Below, piece after piece: positions 43,301-55,854 of a stretch of 64,000 bases of DNA. This stretch comes from Axinella damicornis. Lineage: Eukaryota > Porifera > Demospongiae > Axinellida > Axinellidae. Both the position numbers and the translations under genes were made by a program. Positions within the stretch are counted from its first letter, which is position 1, and each line of letters starts with the position of its first letter. Below the pieces are notes generated by a model. That model worked only from the letters and a program-made list of their open reading frames with translations. It ran no database searches and had not been told where the DNA came from. Location of the stretch: positions 4,274,926-4,338,925 of the forward strand of contig OZ007506.1 in NCBI GenBank assembly GCA_963931865.1. Direction: 5' to 3'.

Positions 43301-46300
43301 GCTATAGCGCGAGGGTGGGCGCTCATTCGAGTAAACTTTGACCCTATATAGAAAATTGAGCCAAAAGTGGGGGGTGGGCGCTCTTTGCGGAGTGGGCGGA
43401 CTTACGCGAGAGTACGGTAATAATATAGACTGTCTTGTACAGATGTAAGGTCACTACTACTGAACTACTGAAAGTGACCAAAAATTTTAGCAGATTCCCT
43501 TCAAGTGGCACTAAAATATTAATTAGTACCCACAGATCTTAAGGTGTAGCTGTCCAACTTCTCAGTTGCATTTCCACTTTCAACAGTTGCTGTCATTGGA
43601 TTTGAGATGCAGGAGTACTTTGTTTCTGAATCGGATGGAACTGTGACAGTGGGTGTGTCAATGCTGGAGGGCAGCTTGGGAACAGGGATAACACTTGATC
43701 TGTCCTCCGTCAGTGGTTCCGCTTTGTGTAAGTCTGGGATACTGGTGATTGAAATGCACCCCCTGATAGCATCCATCTCTGTGTGGACTGAACATCATCT
43801 CCTTCCAGTATAATTATACATGTAGTTTATGTGCCTTATTTGCTTGGTTACCATTTCTCATGCATTCCAATCATTGCAGCACCTGATGACTTCAATGAAA
43901 CCACCAGCATGACGTTTGGACTTGACCAAAGCAAGACAAATGCTTTTATTAACATTTCAATCACTGATGACGTCCTTGCTGAGGGGACAGAAACGTTTCA
44001 GGCTTTCCTCACTCTAGTAGGCACCAACCTTCCCAACATCACTGTTAGTCCCAATACGACAACTGTCAGAATTGAGGATGATGATTGTAAGTACGTATAT
44101 ATACACATACACTCTCATTCAACACTCGACAGGCAGCAGGTCAGTGTCATAGAGAAAGTTGGTTCCCAATCGGTATTCTCAATTTCTTGCAGTTGCTGTC
44201 ATTGGGTTTGAGATGGAGGAGTATAACGTTTCTGAATCAGATGGTGTGGTGGCTCTGTGTGTGTCTGTGTTGGAAGGCAACATAGGAACAAACATCACCA
44301 TTGAAGTGTCAATCAGCAATGGTTCCGCTTTGTGTGAGTCTATGCTTCATTATGGAGCTTTTTGTCGCTGAAAAGACTACAAGTACGACTTCTCCCTGCA
44401 TGCTTAGAGTGGTAACTTACTGTTGGAACTGCACCCCCCATAATTTCATTGCTGTATTTATAGAATCATTCCGGTATGATCAATAGTATAACCTTTCACT
44501 ACAGTCTGACTATGAATTTCATGCATTTCATACATTACAGCCCTTGACAACACATTCTCATACTTTGCAGCACCTGATGATTTCAGTGGAAGCATCAGCA
44601 TGACATTGGAGTTCGACCAAAGTACACCAAATGTATCAGTCAGCATTCCTATCACGGATGATACTGTTGCTGAGAGGACAGAAGCCTTTCAGGCTCTCCT
44701 AAGTCTGATTAACAGCAACCATGCAAATGTCACTGTTTCTCCCAATCTGACAAACATCAACATTGAGGACAATGACTGTAAGTAAACACTCGGGACGTAA
44801 TGTCCACTTAGCCTCATTCCCAGGCCGTCTCCTGCTCCGCTGTTAGCCACATACGTGACCTTTGAACCCCCCCATCAGAAAAGTGCTTTTGGGGGGGGGG
44901 GGGGGGGGGGGGGGGGCAAAGGTCACATATGAGGCTAAATCGGAGTGGGAGACGGCTTGGAAACGAGGCTAATGTTTGAATTGTTGGAGCATTACTCTCA
45001 CTCAACATGTAAGTGTGTTGGATTGCAGTACAAAGCTCATTCCCACTTTCACAGTTACTACAGTTGGATTTGACATGGAGGAGTACAGTGTCTCTGAATC
45101 GGACGGTATCGTGATGCTAAGTGTTTCAGTATTGAGCGGAAGCTTAGAGACAAGCTTTCCTCTTGAACTCACCCTCAGTGGTGGTTCGGCCATGTGTAAG
45201 CTCTAGACAAATTTCTCACAAATAATTATGCAATTCTTTAAGATGCTTCAATGCAGATTTTTATTCCCCAAATTACCATGCACTTTGCAGCATCTGATGA
45301 CTTCAGTGAAACTGCTGGCATGATGTTGGACTTCGACCAAAGCACAAGAAATGTTTTGGTTAACATTTCTATCTCCGACGATTCCCTTGTTGAGGGAACA
45401 GAGACATTTCAAGTCTCCCTCGCTGCAGTGGACAGAATCCTTCCATACACGGTCACTCCCAGCCTAACGACTGTCTACATCTTGGACAATGATGGTATGT
45501 TGTCCAAGAGATCTCTATAGAAGTTTTATAAGCTGCTTGAATCTGCACATGAGAACCGATACAATAATACTGCCAAGTACTTATGCACTGTTAGGCTCAT
45601 TCCAAGACCCACTATCGAATGCAGTTCAAAACTTCCCCAGAGGAGTCTGTACAGGTGCTAGCAGAGAGTAGGACTGTGTTTTATTTGGACCATCTCTTTC
45701 ATTGTGGCGACCACGGATGCATGTATTATGTACATGGGAGTAAGGAGAACCATGATTGATATAGAACATACATAGCTACATTATTGCACATCACATCCAG
45801 TGGGATGGATGAACTCAACAAAATACATACAGCCATACTGCAGGTTACTTTCATGGTTGACGTATTTCTTCTATATTAGTGGTCAAAGGAGGACCATGAA
45901 TTATTAACCCGTAGGTTACATGCATAATCTACACATGGGTGGTATGGCTCGTACAGTTCTTTTACACCAGCAGAAATCAACCCCTGCACAAATTATATGC
46001 ATGCATGCATTTATGTGATACTATCATGGACGTTTACCAGTATTATTCGTACATCTTTTTGTACAGTTGCATTCATGCAGTTCTCACAGTCAACGTACTC
46101 ACAGTCTGAAAACACTGGCCCGCTTGTAGTCAGTCTTGTGTTGGAACCGTTTGGTGGTACCGGTACTGGTTCAGCATCAATAACTCAAAACGTTGTTGCA
46201 AATATTACAGCTTCCGTTCAGGCTGGTGACACTGCTGTAGGTAAGGAATTAATCATGAAAGAAGCATTGAATTGCATTGATGAGATTGTGTAAATGCAAC

Positions 46301-49300
46301 TTCTTTGTCGCTGCAGTGTGATTATGTGTGCATGAATTTCAGAACTGTATATTTATTTCTCACACAACAGAAGGAGATGGTGGAGACTTCTTTACTGTTA
46401 CATGTACGACAGTGTTTACTGCTGGCAGTGTACCAGGTGCTTTGTCGACACCACCGTGTGCCATCACCATTAATGACGACAGCATTGTTGAAGAGAATGA
46501 GACGTTTTCTCTCAGTGCTATCCTCTCAAGCATCAGTGGACAATCTGTAGATTTCACTGTTGGCAGTGACTCTAGCTCTGCCTCAGCTACCATCCTTGAT
46601 GATGATAGTAAGTCTGTGCATGCTTGTAAGCACTAGAATACTGGTCTTATTCTCAGAGACTGAAGACTAGAATAACCGAGCATGCCATTCCTAACATAAT
46701 TATAGTACAGCAACTTCAAAAAAATGATTGCTAAACTTTGAAACTATGCTGGTTGCTTGTCAGTTGGCTCTTGCATAAATAGTTCTCTGGTACCAACTTA
46801 AAGATCTGAAAATATGCTGACATTTCACTTCAGTCATCATCAGGGCACCCTAATGATGATTGAAGCAATCAGTTGAAACATTGGCAATAACATCTTAAGT
46901 TGTTATAAGAGAACCTTCTACACCTATTTGGAGTCTTGATCTACATCTACTCATAGTTTACAGTAAACAGAGATGCAGCAATGACTGGCCAGTCAGCAAA
47001 CTGCAGTATTATGCCTGTACAGAATGCATTGTAAGAGAGCTGGTTGCCTGCTTGACCCATTTCTTTGCTGCTTCACAGTTGCTGTCGTTGGATTTGAAAT
47101 GGAGGAGTACACTGTTGTTGAATCAGATGGTGGAGTGACACTACGTGTATCAGTCTCTGGTCACCTAGGGACGTCAATATCCATTGCTGTTTTACTGTCA
47201 ACTTCTATCAGTGGATCTGCACTCTGTAAGTCTATGACAGAATTAGTATAAATATACCTCTAGCTTTTATACATATATACAACCATTATGATAGATTTTG
47301 AATTTTGCGTATATACAATGGATAATTTATTAGTGTACCCATGGATATTATATTGCAATATCCGAGGTGTACCAGACTATGATTACTATACCTAACTACT
47401 TGGTTACGATCGAATCTTACTCCTTGCAGCACCTGGTGACTTCACTGGAATAAACAGGACATTGGAGTTTGACCAAAATACACCAAATGTGTCGGTCACC
47501 ATTTCTATCATTGAAGATAGATTGATTGAGGGAACAGAGAACTTTCAAGCATCCCTCAGTCTGATTACCAACCGTGCCAACATTATTGTTGGGCCCAATG
47601 AGACAACCATCAGTATTGAAGACAGTGCTGGTAAGTTAACAAGGCAGGAGACAGTACTAATTGAATCAACAATTATTGTCACTTACCTGGACCCTGCCTC
47701 GATCTGTTACATCTGTTGTCATTGAGGTTATTATAATGGAACATGCAGTAGGGCAAGTTAGCACTTAAAAGTGAATGTTATTCCGAGATGAACAAGTAGA
47801 TTATATACTACAATAGCTGGCACAGGATGTATACACCTGTACAGATGATGCTATATTACAAGTACAGATATTACTAATGACGGGATGTATCAATCACTGT
47901 ACAGTATTAGTGTTGAAGTGTATATTGTTCCATAATTATCTGCAGTGACTGTCACTTCGGGTGGAGCCATTGCTGGAGGGGTGGTGGTAGCTGTGATGAT
48001 TCTAGGAGCTGTAGGGGTCATAGTTTGCTGGTTCTGGTTCCGACGAGCAGAAAAGAGAAAGAGGACTGTCACTGATGTCATGACGACACTTGATCAATTA
48101 AGGTTTGTGATGCTTCCAATGTTCATAGCTGCCAGTCTTCAAGTAAGTAATGCTATTGTTATGTACACAAGGGCGTAGACATGGGGGGCTAGAGCCCTCC
48201 CCAGATTCACACTAGCTATCTAAAACCACCATTTGCTGTACAGTGTATCCTTTGCATAAAGCATTAGTGCACGATACAATTTCATTTGAAGAGTGTCTGC
48301 TTTGTTTATGTACATCAAGAATCATGCACCAGTTAAGACAGCTTAACATGTTAATTGCAAAGAACAATTGTGTGATTGATCTTTGTCTCTCACTCCATGC
48401 CCGCATCCTAGCCCCACCCACTCTTACAAACTTGTCAATGCCCTTGATATAGGCTGCATGCCATATGGAACGCCAGTGTTGTATTGTTAAATTGAAGAAG
48501 TCTAAAGAGTTGGGTGAAACAATGTGTAAACCTCTTTTTGCTCACTTTGAACTGTAAGCATGTGGTACTGTATGAACTCTAAATGACTACACTGCACAGA
48601 TCTGTATCACGAGCACAGGGACTTATCCCAACATTTCAGGATTCCACCAGTCGGGAATGAACATGCTGTGGGTACTGTTGATGTTGAACGAGGTCGAAGT
48701 AATGTTGAATCCTTGGTAGATGAAGAAGAAGAAGAGGTTAAAGAAACGAAAGCAGTTGAGAATATGTACAGTAAGTAGCAAAGGATATAGGTTACATACC
48801 TTGAAAAATCAATGTCACTTCTTTTGATTCTCAGTCGATGTAGTCCATGGTGATACTCAAAGCTCAGCGCCTGGAACAACAACGTATACATCGGATTTCA
48901 AGGACACAATGCTCATCTCCAAAGATAGAATCCGCTTATTGGACACTGTTGGACAGGGTGAGGAAATCATTGTTGCATTACTGTAGTGCCTAGCTAGTAT
49001 TGATCAGTGCTCTGCTTCACATCTTGGACTCCTTCTAGATTGTGTAATATACAGTTCATAGTTCATTGTTTCTTTCAATAGGTGAGTATGGGATTGTGTA
49101 CAAGGCATATCTGCTGCCAAAGGCAGGGGACAAAGTATCATCATATTCTTCTGCAATGCCTGATACAGTTGCCGTGAAGACACTGAAAGGTATTTTTGTT
49201 TCTAATGCAATTGATCCCAAGTCAGGCATGAGGATTTTAGAACCCATGCAGGCAACCAAACTTGGATTGAGAAAGTAGCACTTTATAATGATTATTGGAG

Positions 49301-52300
49301 TTGGCCTTAGCAAGCCCCCATGCATACTAGTTTATGTATCTATGGCCAGTATTGCAGCATTTTATGTTGATTGCAGGTTCAAACTCTGCCTAGCAAATTT
49401 TGCTGTATGCAACTTATATTATGCATAGAATGCAACCGCTCAGCTACTATAACAGCAATCACTGTACACAACTGTTTTTATACCTGGATTAGGGATCTTT
49501 ACTCAGGATGAAAGCCGTTCAGTACTTCAAGAGAGTCTGAAAATGAAACAGTTTAATCACCCAAATGTTATCAGTCTGATTGGTGTGTGTACTGATGCTG
49601 GTCCAGCCCCCTACATCGTCATGCCCTTCATGGCCAATGGCAACCTTCTGTCCTACCTCAAGAAGAACAGACATGAGCTGGTACTGCCTGATGGCTCAGA
49701 TGAAGAGACTGTGAGTTGGGTCATGGATAAAATAGCCAAAAGTGCTTATGCAAAAAGAATCCAGTCTCTAAATCTAGTATGATATATACTGGTACATGTA
49801 TCTGTTCAGGTGTCTGACACAGAGAAGAAGCTGATCAACATGTGCTTGCAGATTGCAAACGGGATGGAGTATCTTGCCGAGCAGAAGTTGGTGCATCGTG
49901 ACCTTGCAGCTAGGAACTGCATGTAAGTTTACCCCGTGAAATTCAAGCATTGTCATTTCCTCACATGCATGCCAAAATGCATTGCAAAGCCACAACAAAT
50001 GAACTCAAGTGGCTACTCATCAAGCCTGCTATGCTATCCACAGTGCATGTAGTGTGATCTTATAAATACTAGTTAAAGTACCTCAGCAAGTGCACTATGC
50101 ATATGAGAAATGTTACACAAAGATGTGTCGAGAGGCTAATATTTTCCTCGAGACCACACCCACATGCAATATTTTCCATAGTGCACAAGCGTAAGTGGTA
50201 CTTTAACTGGTTTATTGCAACATCTATGGAGCGCTATTTCCGATGCTATATTAGTGGAAAATACTGCACACTATGCGCATTATGGACAACAAAGCACATT
50301 TTGGCCCTTTCATCTTCCTTGGCTTCATACAATATAACAGCAGTGGCATTTTGAAATGGAACACACCAAGAGCCACTTAACCAAGAATTTGACAACATCG
50401 TGGGCTCACTATCTCTCCAACGAAAACACAAATGACCAGCTGATTGTCACACCTAGCGTGCACTGTGGAATGCAGTGGGGAGCTGCTTGATGGTTGACCT
50501 GATATTGGTAGTGGGAGGGCGGTAGATGGGACAATCATCTGCTCAATTGTGGAGAGATAATGATTGTGAGTGTTGTTGAATTCTTAGTTAACTGACTCCT
50601 GCTCAATAAGAAGCGAAATAACAATAAGAGATAAGCTACATTGTGTCATTTCTCTGAACATTTCAAATATCGTTGCCTGTTCTGCCTGACTGCACATTGG
50701 TGTTGTTGGAGTATAGAAATGCATTGTGCATCCAAGAGCGTGTAGTTTCTTCCACAGTTTATCGATATATCATCGGGCATGCTTATTTCCAGGATTGACA
50801 TGCACCATACAATAAAGGTCTCAGACTTTGGTCTCTCGGAGGAGGTCTACTCCAAAAACTACTTCCAACAAGTACAGTCACAGGAAGATGATGGAGTGAA
50901 TCTGCCACTGAAGTGGATGTCCTTGGAGAGTTTGAATGATGGTGTTTTCACGGAGAAAACAGATGTGGTGAGTTTCACTAGCACTATACATTATACACAC
51001 GTGATTTGCAGGTAGCTAAGTTGAAGTTAGTTCTTGCCCTGCATGTACACAAATTGTGAAATATTTGTACGGGCTGTGCATTTTCCAGTAGCTATGGTGC
51101 TCTGACACAACAGTTCCAGGAACAGTAAACATGTGATAGCCTCGTTACCAGGTCTCTGCCCAGATTTTGTCTTGCAGCTGCTCTATGCATGCATAAAGCT
51201 GGGAGATAAAGAGTAGGTGGCGTCCTGGGGAAAAAGGCTGAAGATGGGGCACACCAAAATGCCCACAGCAAATTAGATTTTGTAGGAAAATGTGGTAAAT
51301 CATTTCAATCATTGCATGTCCTCCGGATCCACCTACTGTCCAGTGGTCATTTGGGATCACGTGCTGGGAGGCATTCAGTGGAGGGGAGACCCCCTACCCT
51401 GGAGTGGACCCCCTCTCCCTTGTGAGGATCCTGGAAACAGGAAAGAGAATGGAGACTCCTATCAATGCAGCTTGCCCAGAGGAGATGTGAGCAAATTCAA
51501 ATCTTGGTGTCAATGTGTTGACCAATGACCTGAACAAACAACGTAGTTGCAGTCAATGTTACAATTTGCTCAAACTGCATATGGTCAGTCTTTTGTTACA
51601 AATGCTTGCATGCCACTGTGGCACCAGAAACATCTCATCAATATTTTCGAGAGTTTTAGGGATTGCAACCCAAGCATGTAGTGGTGGTTAGCTCAATTGC
51701 AGTTTGAGCTATGATGAGTGGGAATCCTCACTAGCTGGAACTGGACTAAACAGTCCATCAGTATAAATGAATGCCACTGCTTTAAAAGTCACCACCTCAC
51801 ATGCACAAATGCACACTCTCACCTTTCTTCATAAAAACAGGTTCCAGGTTATGCTGAAGTGCTGGGATGGCAATCCACACACGAGGCCTCCATTCTCCAA
51901 GGTGGTCGAACTAATCACCTCAATTCTGGAATCCAGGGAGAGATACCTTGCTTTCTCTCCCACCTCTGTCCTGGATATGCTGCCCTCAGATGATGAAAAC
52001 TCCGAATCCAGAAGTGAAAGCAGTGATCTAGGTCCAGATATAATAACGAACCCAGATGCAGAAGAAGGCTTGAAAGCTTTGACTCCCCGACATCTCAGTC
52101 CCCTAGAAAACAGATCGGATGAAATGTTTGAGCATCGTAGTCCTATCCCATCTGTTCCCAAGAGCAGATCGAGTCCAGAGATAACAATCACAGATGCAGA
52201 GGAAGGCTCGAAAGCTTCAACTCCCAAGAGCCTCAGTCCCCTAGAAAGCATCTTGGATGAATTCTTTGAGCGTCATAGTCCTAGCCCCTCTGTTCTCAAG

Positions 52301-53224
52301 AGCAGATTGAGTCCAGAGATAATAGCAAACCCAGATGCAGAGGAAGGCTCGAAAGCTTCAACTCCCCGCAATCTCAGTCCCTTGGAAAGCATCTTGGATG
52401 AATTCTTTGAGCATCATAGTCCTAACCCCTCTGTTCTCAAGAGCAGATCGAGTCCAGAGATAATAACAAACCCAAATGCAGAGGAAGACTTGAAAGCTTT
52501 GACTCCCCGTACTCTCAGTCCCCTAGAAAGCATCTTGGATGAATTCTTTGAGCGTCATAGTCCTGAATCTTCTGCTCTCAAGTGCAGTTCGGATCCAGAG
52601 ATAATAGCAAACCCAGATGCGGAGGAAGGATCAGATGCTTCAACTCCCCGCAGTCTCAGTCCCCTAGAAAGCATCTTGGATGAATTCTTTGAGCGTGATA
52701 GTTCTAACTCCTCCGTTGCCAAGCACAGATCAGGTCCAGAGATAGCAAACCCAGATGCGGAGGAAGGCTCAAAAGCTTCAACCCCAGATGCGGAGGAAGG
52801 CTCGAAAGCTTCAACTCCCCGCAGTCTCAGTCCCCTGGAAAGCATCTTGGATGAATTCTTTGAGCGTCCTAGTCGTAACCCCTCCATTGCCATGCACAGA
52901 TCAGATCCAGAGATAAAAAGAAACGTAGATGCAGAGGAAAGCTCACAAGCCTCAGTTCCCTACAGTCTCAGTCCCCTAGAGAACATCATGGATGTTTCCA
53001 AGCATATGTCAGTTCCTGCTATAATAACCAACCCAGATGCACAGAAAGGCTCAAAGGCTTCAACTCCCCGTGGTCTCAGTCCCCTACAAAACATCTTGGC
53101 TGAGCGCCATAGTCCTAAACCCTCTGTTTCGAAGCGCAGATCCAGATCAGACTGGGCTAGTTTACAGGGCTACAGTTTTAGTATGAGTTCACCAAGCGGT
53201 GATATAGATGGTACAGCTTTGTGA
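40317..53224 (+). CDS. Calx-beta receptor tyrosine kinase D with repetitive cytoplasmic tail
   Basis: Twenty-two exons give 1589 aa: 40317-40383, 42316-42456, 42612-42821, 43587-43727, 43880-44086, 44193-44333, 44571-44777, 45055-45195, 45291-45494, 46067-46240, 46371-46607, 47079-47225, 47430-47630, 47946-48102, 48640-48770, 48835-48957, 49082-49189, 49493-49710, 49810-49922, 50793-50967, 51344-51486, 51841-53224. A signal peptide ([18 protein letters not shown]) is followed by six Calx-beta-like domains, each from two exons, with [10 protein letters not shown] and EGTETFQ motifs; the fifth is divergent. The transmembrane helix is near 747-771. The kinase has GQGEYG near 876, [29 protein letters not shown] and WMSLES. 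A tail of about 430 residues carries eight repeats and ends GTAL, a possible class I PDZ ligand. The first exon is linked by phase and signal peptide only; it is the least certain part. Confidence 0.88.
42865..43417. mobile_element. MITE with 25-bp inverted ends, 553 bp
   Basis: Ends CCGTACTCTCGCGAAAGTCC + GCCCA and, inverted, the same with one mismatch (CGTAAG). Interior copies of GGGCGCTCTTTCGAG and TGGGCGCTC are GC-rich, unlike the AT-rich intron around it. It has no transposase. It sits between Calx-beta exons of receptor D. Confidence 0.85.
44809..44972. mobile_element. Intronic hairpin element with poly-G loop
   Basis: TTAGCCTCATTCCCAGGCCG pairs imperfectly with CGGCTTGGAAACGAGGCTAA, and GTGACCTTTG with CAAAGGTCAC. 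A run of about 28 G lies in the loop. TGACCTTTGAACC also occurs in the palindrome at 63049-63090, and the CCTCATTCCCAGGCC end resembles the hairpins at 8814 and 21491. Confidence 0.65.
52039..53150 (+). repeat. Eight coding repeats of about 46 aa in the tail of receptor D
   Basis: In-frame repeats of about 138 bp encode units built from [20 protein letters not shown] and [20 protein letters not shown] followed by SSPEI. One unit has an extra internal [11 protein letters not shown]. Each unit holds about four SP/TP sites and almost no tyrosine. The reading frame is kept through all copies, and flanking kinase sequence is in the same exon, so the repeats are coding. Confidence 0.92.
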
Positions 53225-53642
53225 GATGACCTCATAGGAATGCTTCCTACCTAGCTAATTTGATTGACAACGTCACTTTTGTGTAGTTCATATCAGATCA
53301 ACTGTTTCTGTTTCAATTGGTGTGTTAAGCCTATCCTCAGTTTGTTGAACTTAGCTATAGCTAGCTATATAGCCATTTTCTGTGGGCATCTGTGCTCATG
53401 TGTACAAATGGAGCATAATATTTACTGTGGCAATTTAGTCAGACCCAACCGTGCATGGACAGGAGACTAGTGGCAATTATGTATTACTGAGGTGCTGCTG
53501 ATGAGCATAATAGCCAGGCAAGAGCATATTAGGGCTGATGTCTGTAATCAGCATGAGATTGCTTACAATCTGTCAGCTCAGATTTTGAATAAGTAAAGTG
53601 GTCCTAACCCTCCTGGGTCCGTGGCGGTGGTAATGTTGTGAT
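53225..53642. other. Region downstream of receptor D
   Basis: Presumed 3' untranslated and flanking sequence of receptor D, ending at the left arm of the large inverted repeat. No gene is seen. Confidence 0.6.
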
Positions 53643-54494
53643 GAGGAGTCTGGTCGACTGCCCATATATGACTTGCTCTGACACCCACCCCTTGAGAGGT
53701 GGCCGATAAGTAGCACAGCGCTTCCATATACGGCACGTTTATTCCACGGCGTTAAGTACACTAACCGCAAGCAGATTACTAACAACAAACGTGCCATATA
53801 AAGAAGTGCTGTGGTTCACACTTACTTATAGTGTCAGGACAAGTCATAATATCAACCAGACTCCTCCACCATGTGCTAGAGTCTGGTACCGAAACTAAGT
53901 CGCTTGCAGTCTGTACTATATTCGGGATGCATAATTTGAAAGTGCAAAACAGCCTTCTCCCATGGAGAACTTGAATGGTAGAATAAACTAAATTACAGTG
54001 TACGTGATCTTGTTACACTGCCACGCCCTCTAGTTAGTGCCAAAGCATCCCACCTAATATAGTGGGGGGGATGATGTGCATGTGCATGCCTCAGGGATAT
54101 CGATATACTGTGCACAATGTACCACAATCTACGTGGGACACCCCCTTTAAGAATGTTACTTAATTCTAGGCTCGAGTTACTGATTCATTTTCTCATGAAT
54201 TTCATACTTTATATGCAGATGGCTTATTGACTGGCACCAACAGTAACCTACTACCTGGAGTACAGCGTAACAAAATATAGCTACAAACTGAATAGACTAA
54301 TGAATGACTACCAAGACAAGGTAGTTGAGGGGTGCCAAGTTTAGTATGGGGTCCAGGCCAAGTTCGAATGCGGACTCAACAAATACCAGCTCCTTCTGTC
54401 TCTGCTACCAAACACTCATCCGGTCCAAACTCCTTGCTTGCACAGGGCTGCAAGTTTGAATGGCACATTTGTGGGTGCGGTTAGGGTTGGGTTA
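53643..54494 (+). repeat. Left arm of a 9-kb inverted-repeat structure
   Basis: This arm pairs in reverse with 61541-62590. Shared blocks include GAGGAGTCTGGTCGACTGCC, GTGGGACACCCCCTTTAAGA, TGGCACCAACAGTAACCTAC, AGGCCAAGTTCGAATGCGGA-like sequence and GGTTAGGGTTGGGTTA. The first 240 bp also fold on themselves around AACGTGCC. Confidence 0.85.
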
Positions 54495-55854
54495 CGGTTT
54501 AGCACATGCGTAGTTGATGGATCTGCCAGAGGAAAATTCGCACCTGTCGGGCGTTCTGCCGAGCATGCACAGTTAAGTGCATGCCTTGCAGGGTGGGGCT
54601 GGTACGTGCACGCACGAGCTCCACCCACTATGCGGCCAGTCACTGGCCGCTCTGTTCATGTTAAAGCAGTGAAGCAGTTTGACGGAAACCTTCAGTTTTC
54701 TAAGTATCTTGATGCTCTGCACTCGTGCACCAGATACTATAATAGGTACTAGGTGGAGGGATCCAGCTTGCATGGAAGTCTTGCAAGAACACAAATTGCT
54801 CACACACATAAGTGCTGAATAGCAGTCACAATTGTCATCGTCCAGGTGCACAAACTTCACTCCATTCTGACTTCGGTACATGAAACTGTCCTGAGCTAGG
54901 AACACTTGACAGATACAATACGACACATCATCATTTGTTTATGCTTTGCAATTGGTTGAATTATTATTTCTTGTGTATATAGGTTGCTTCAGATAATGAA
55001 ACTCACTGTGTAACAGGTCATCATTTTTTGTGCCATCACTGAATTATTGGTTTCTTGTAACAGAAGTTATGAGTCTGAATCACTGTCTGATGTATGACAA
55101 CTTTCAGTATGGACCATAGATGGTAGACAGCCCAAAGCAGATCACAACCATACACATGTACAGCTGGAGCCACATACAACAACTGATCTGCTATATGTAC
55201 CATATAAGCATTTGTAGGACATTTACATAAGGCATATATAATTGCAGCTGCATAGGAATTGACGGGCCCCAGGGGTTAGATACTTTAATGGAATATTTTA
55301 CTAGAGTGCAGTACTGTCTTGTGATGTAGGCAATTAAAACCCGATGGAGGCTGTAGCAAGTGTGTGGCTCCCTCTGTCATTTAACCATTGTACGACAGTG
55401 GGAATGTGGCGGGACCAAAGTCACCAAACTAGATGCAGGCAGGATACGGGTGAGTGGCTATAGGACCACCTTCCCTTTGCCAGTTTTCAAATCCTTTACC
55501 CAGCTACAAGTGTTAGCAGTACATGTGAATGCCTGGCCTTGGGAGCCAGGGGTGGACTTTAGAGAATCCTTGAAATAAATCAAGGATTCTCCCCTCGGAT
55601 CTCATTCACATGAACTGTAAATCCCCTTAGACAGTGTAAGGAAATAAAACAGCCTTTAGTGCAATGTGATTGATCGAGGAAACAGGGGCTACCATAAAGC
55701 TTGCCTATAGCAACTTCATGCCTATGTATCTGTACCGAGCCACTCACCAAAGCTCATCTCATCGAAGTATCTAGTATCTGTACCAAGCCACTCACCAAAG
55801 CTCATCGAATAGAGTGTTGCTATGCACAATGCAATACTAATGCAATGCATGCAA
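54495..55854. other. Non-repetitive interior of the inverted-repeat structure
   Basis: No gene is recognised. Weak open frames near 54438-54752 match nothing I know. A small perfect hairpin, AGAATCCTTG with CAAGGATTCT, lies at about 55563-55591. Confidence 0.5.

Noticed and set aside
54438..54752. A 104-codon open frame next to the left inverted arm
   Set aside because: There is no recognisable domain, part of it lies in the inverted arm, and no matching splice sites were found.
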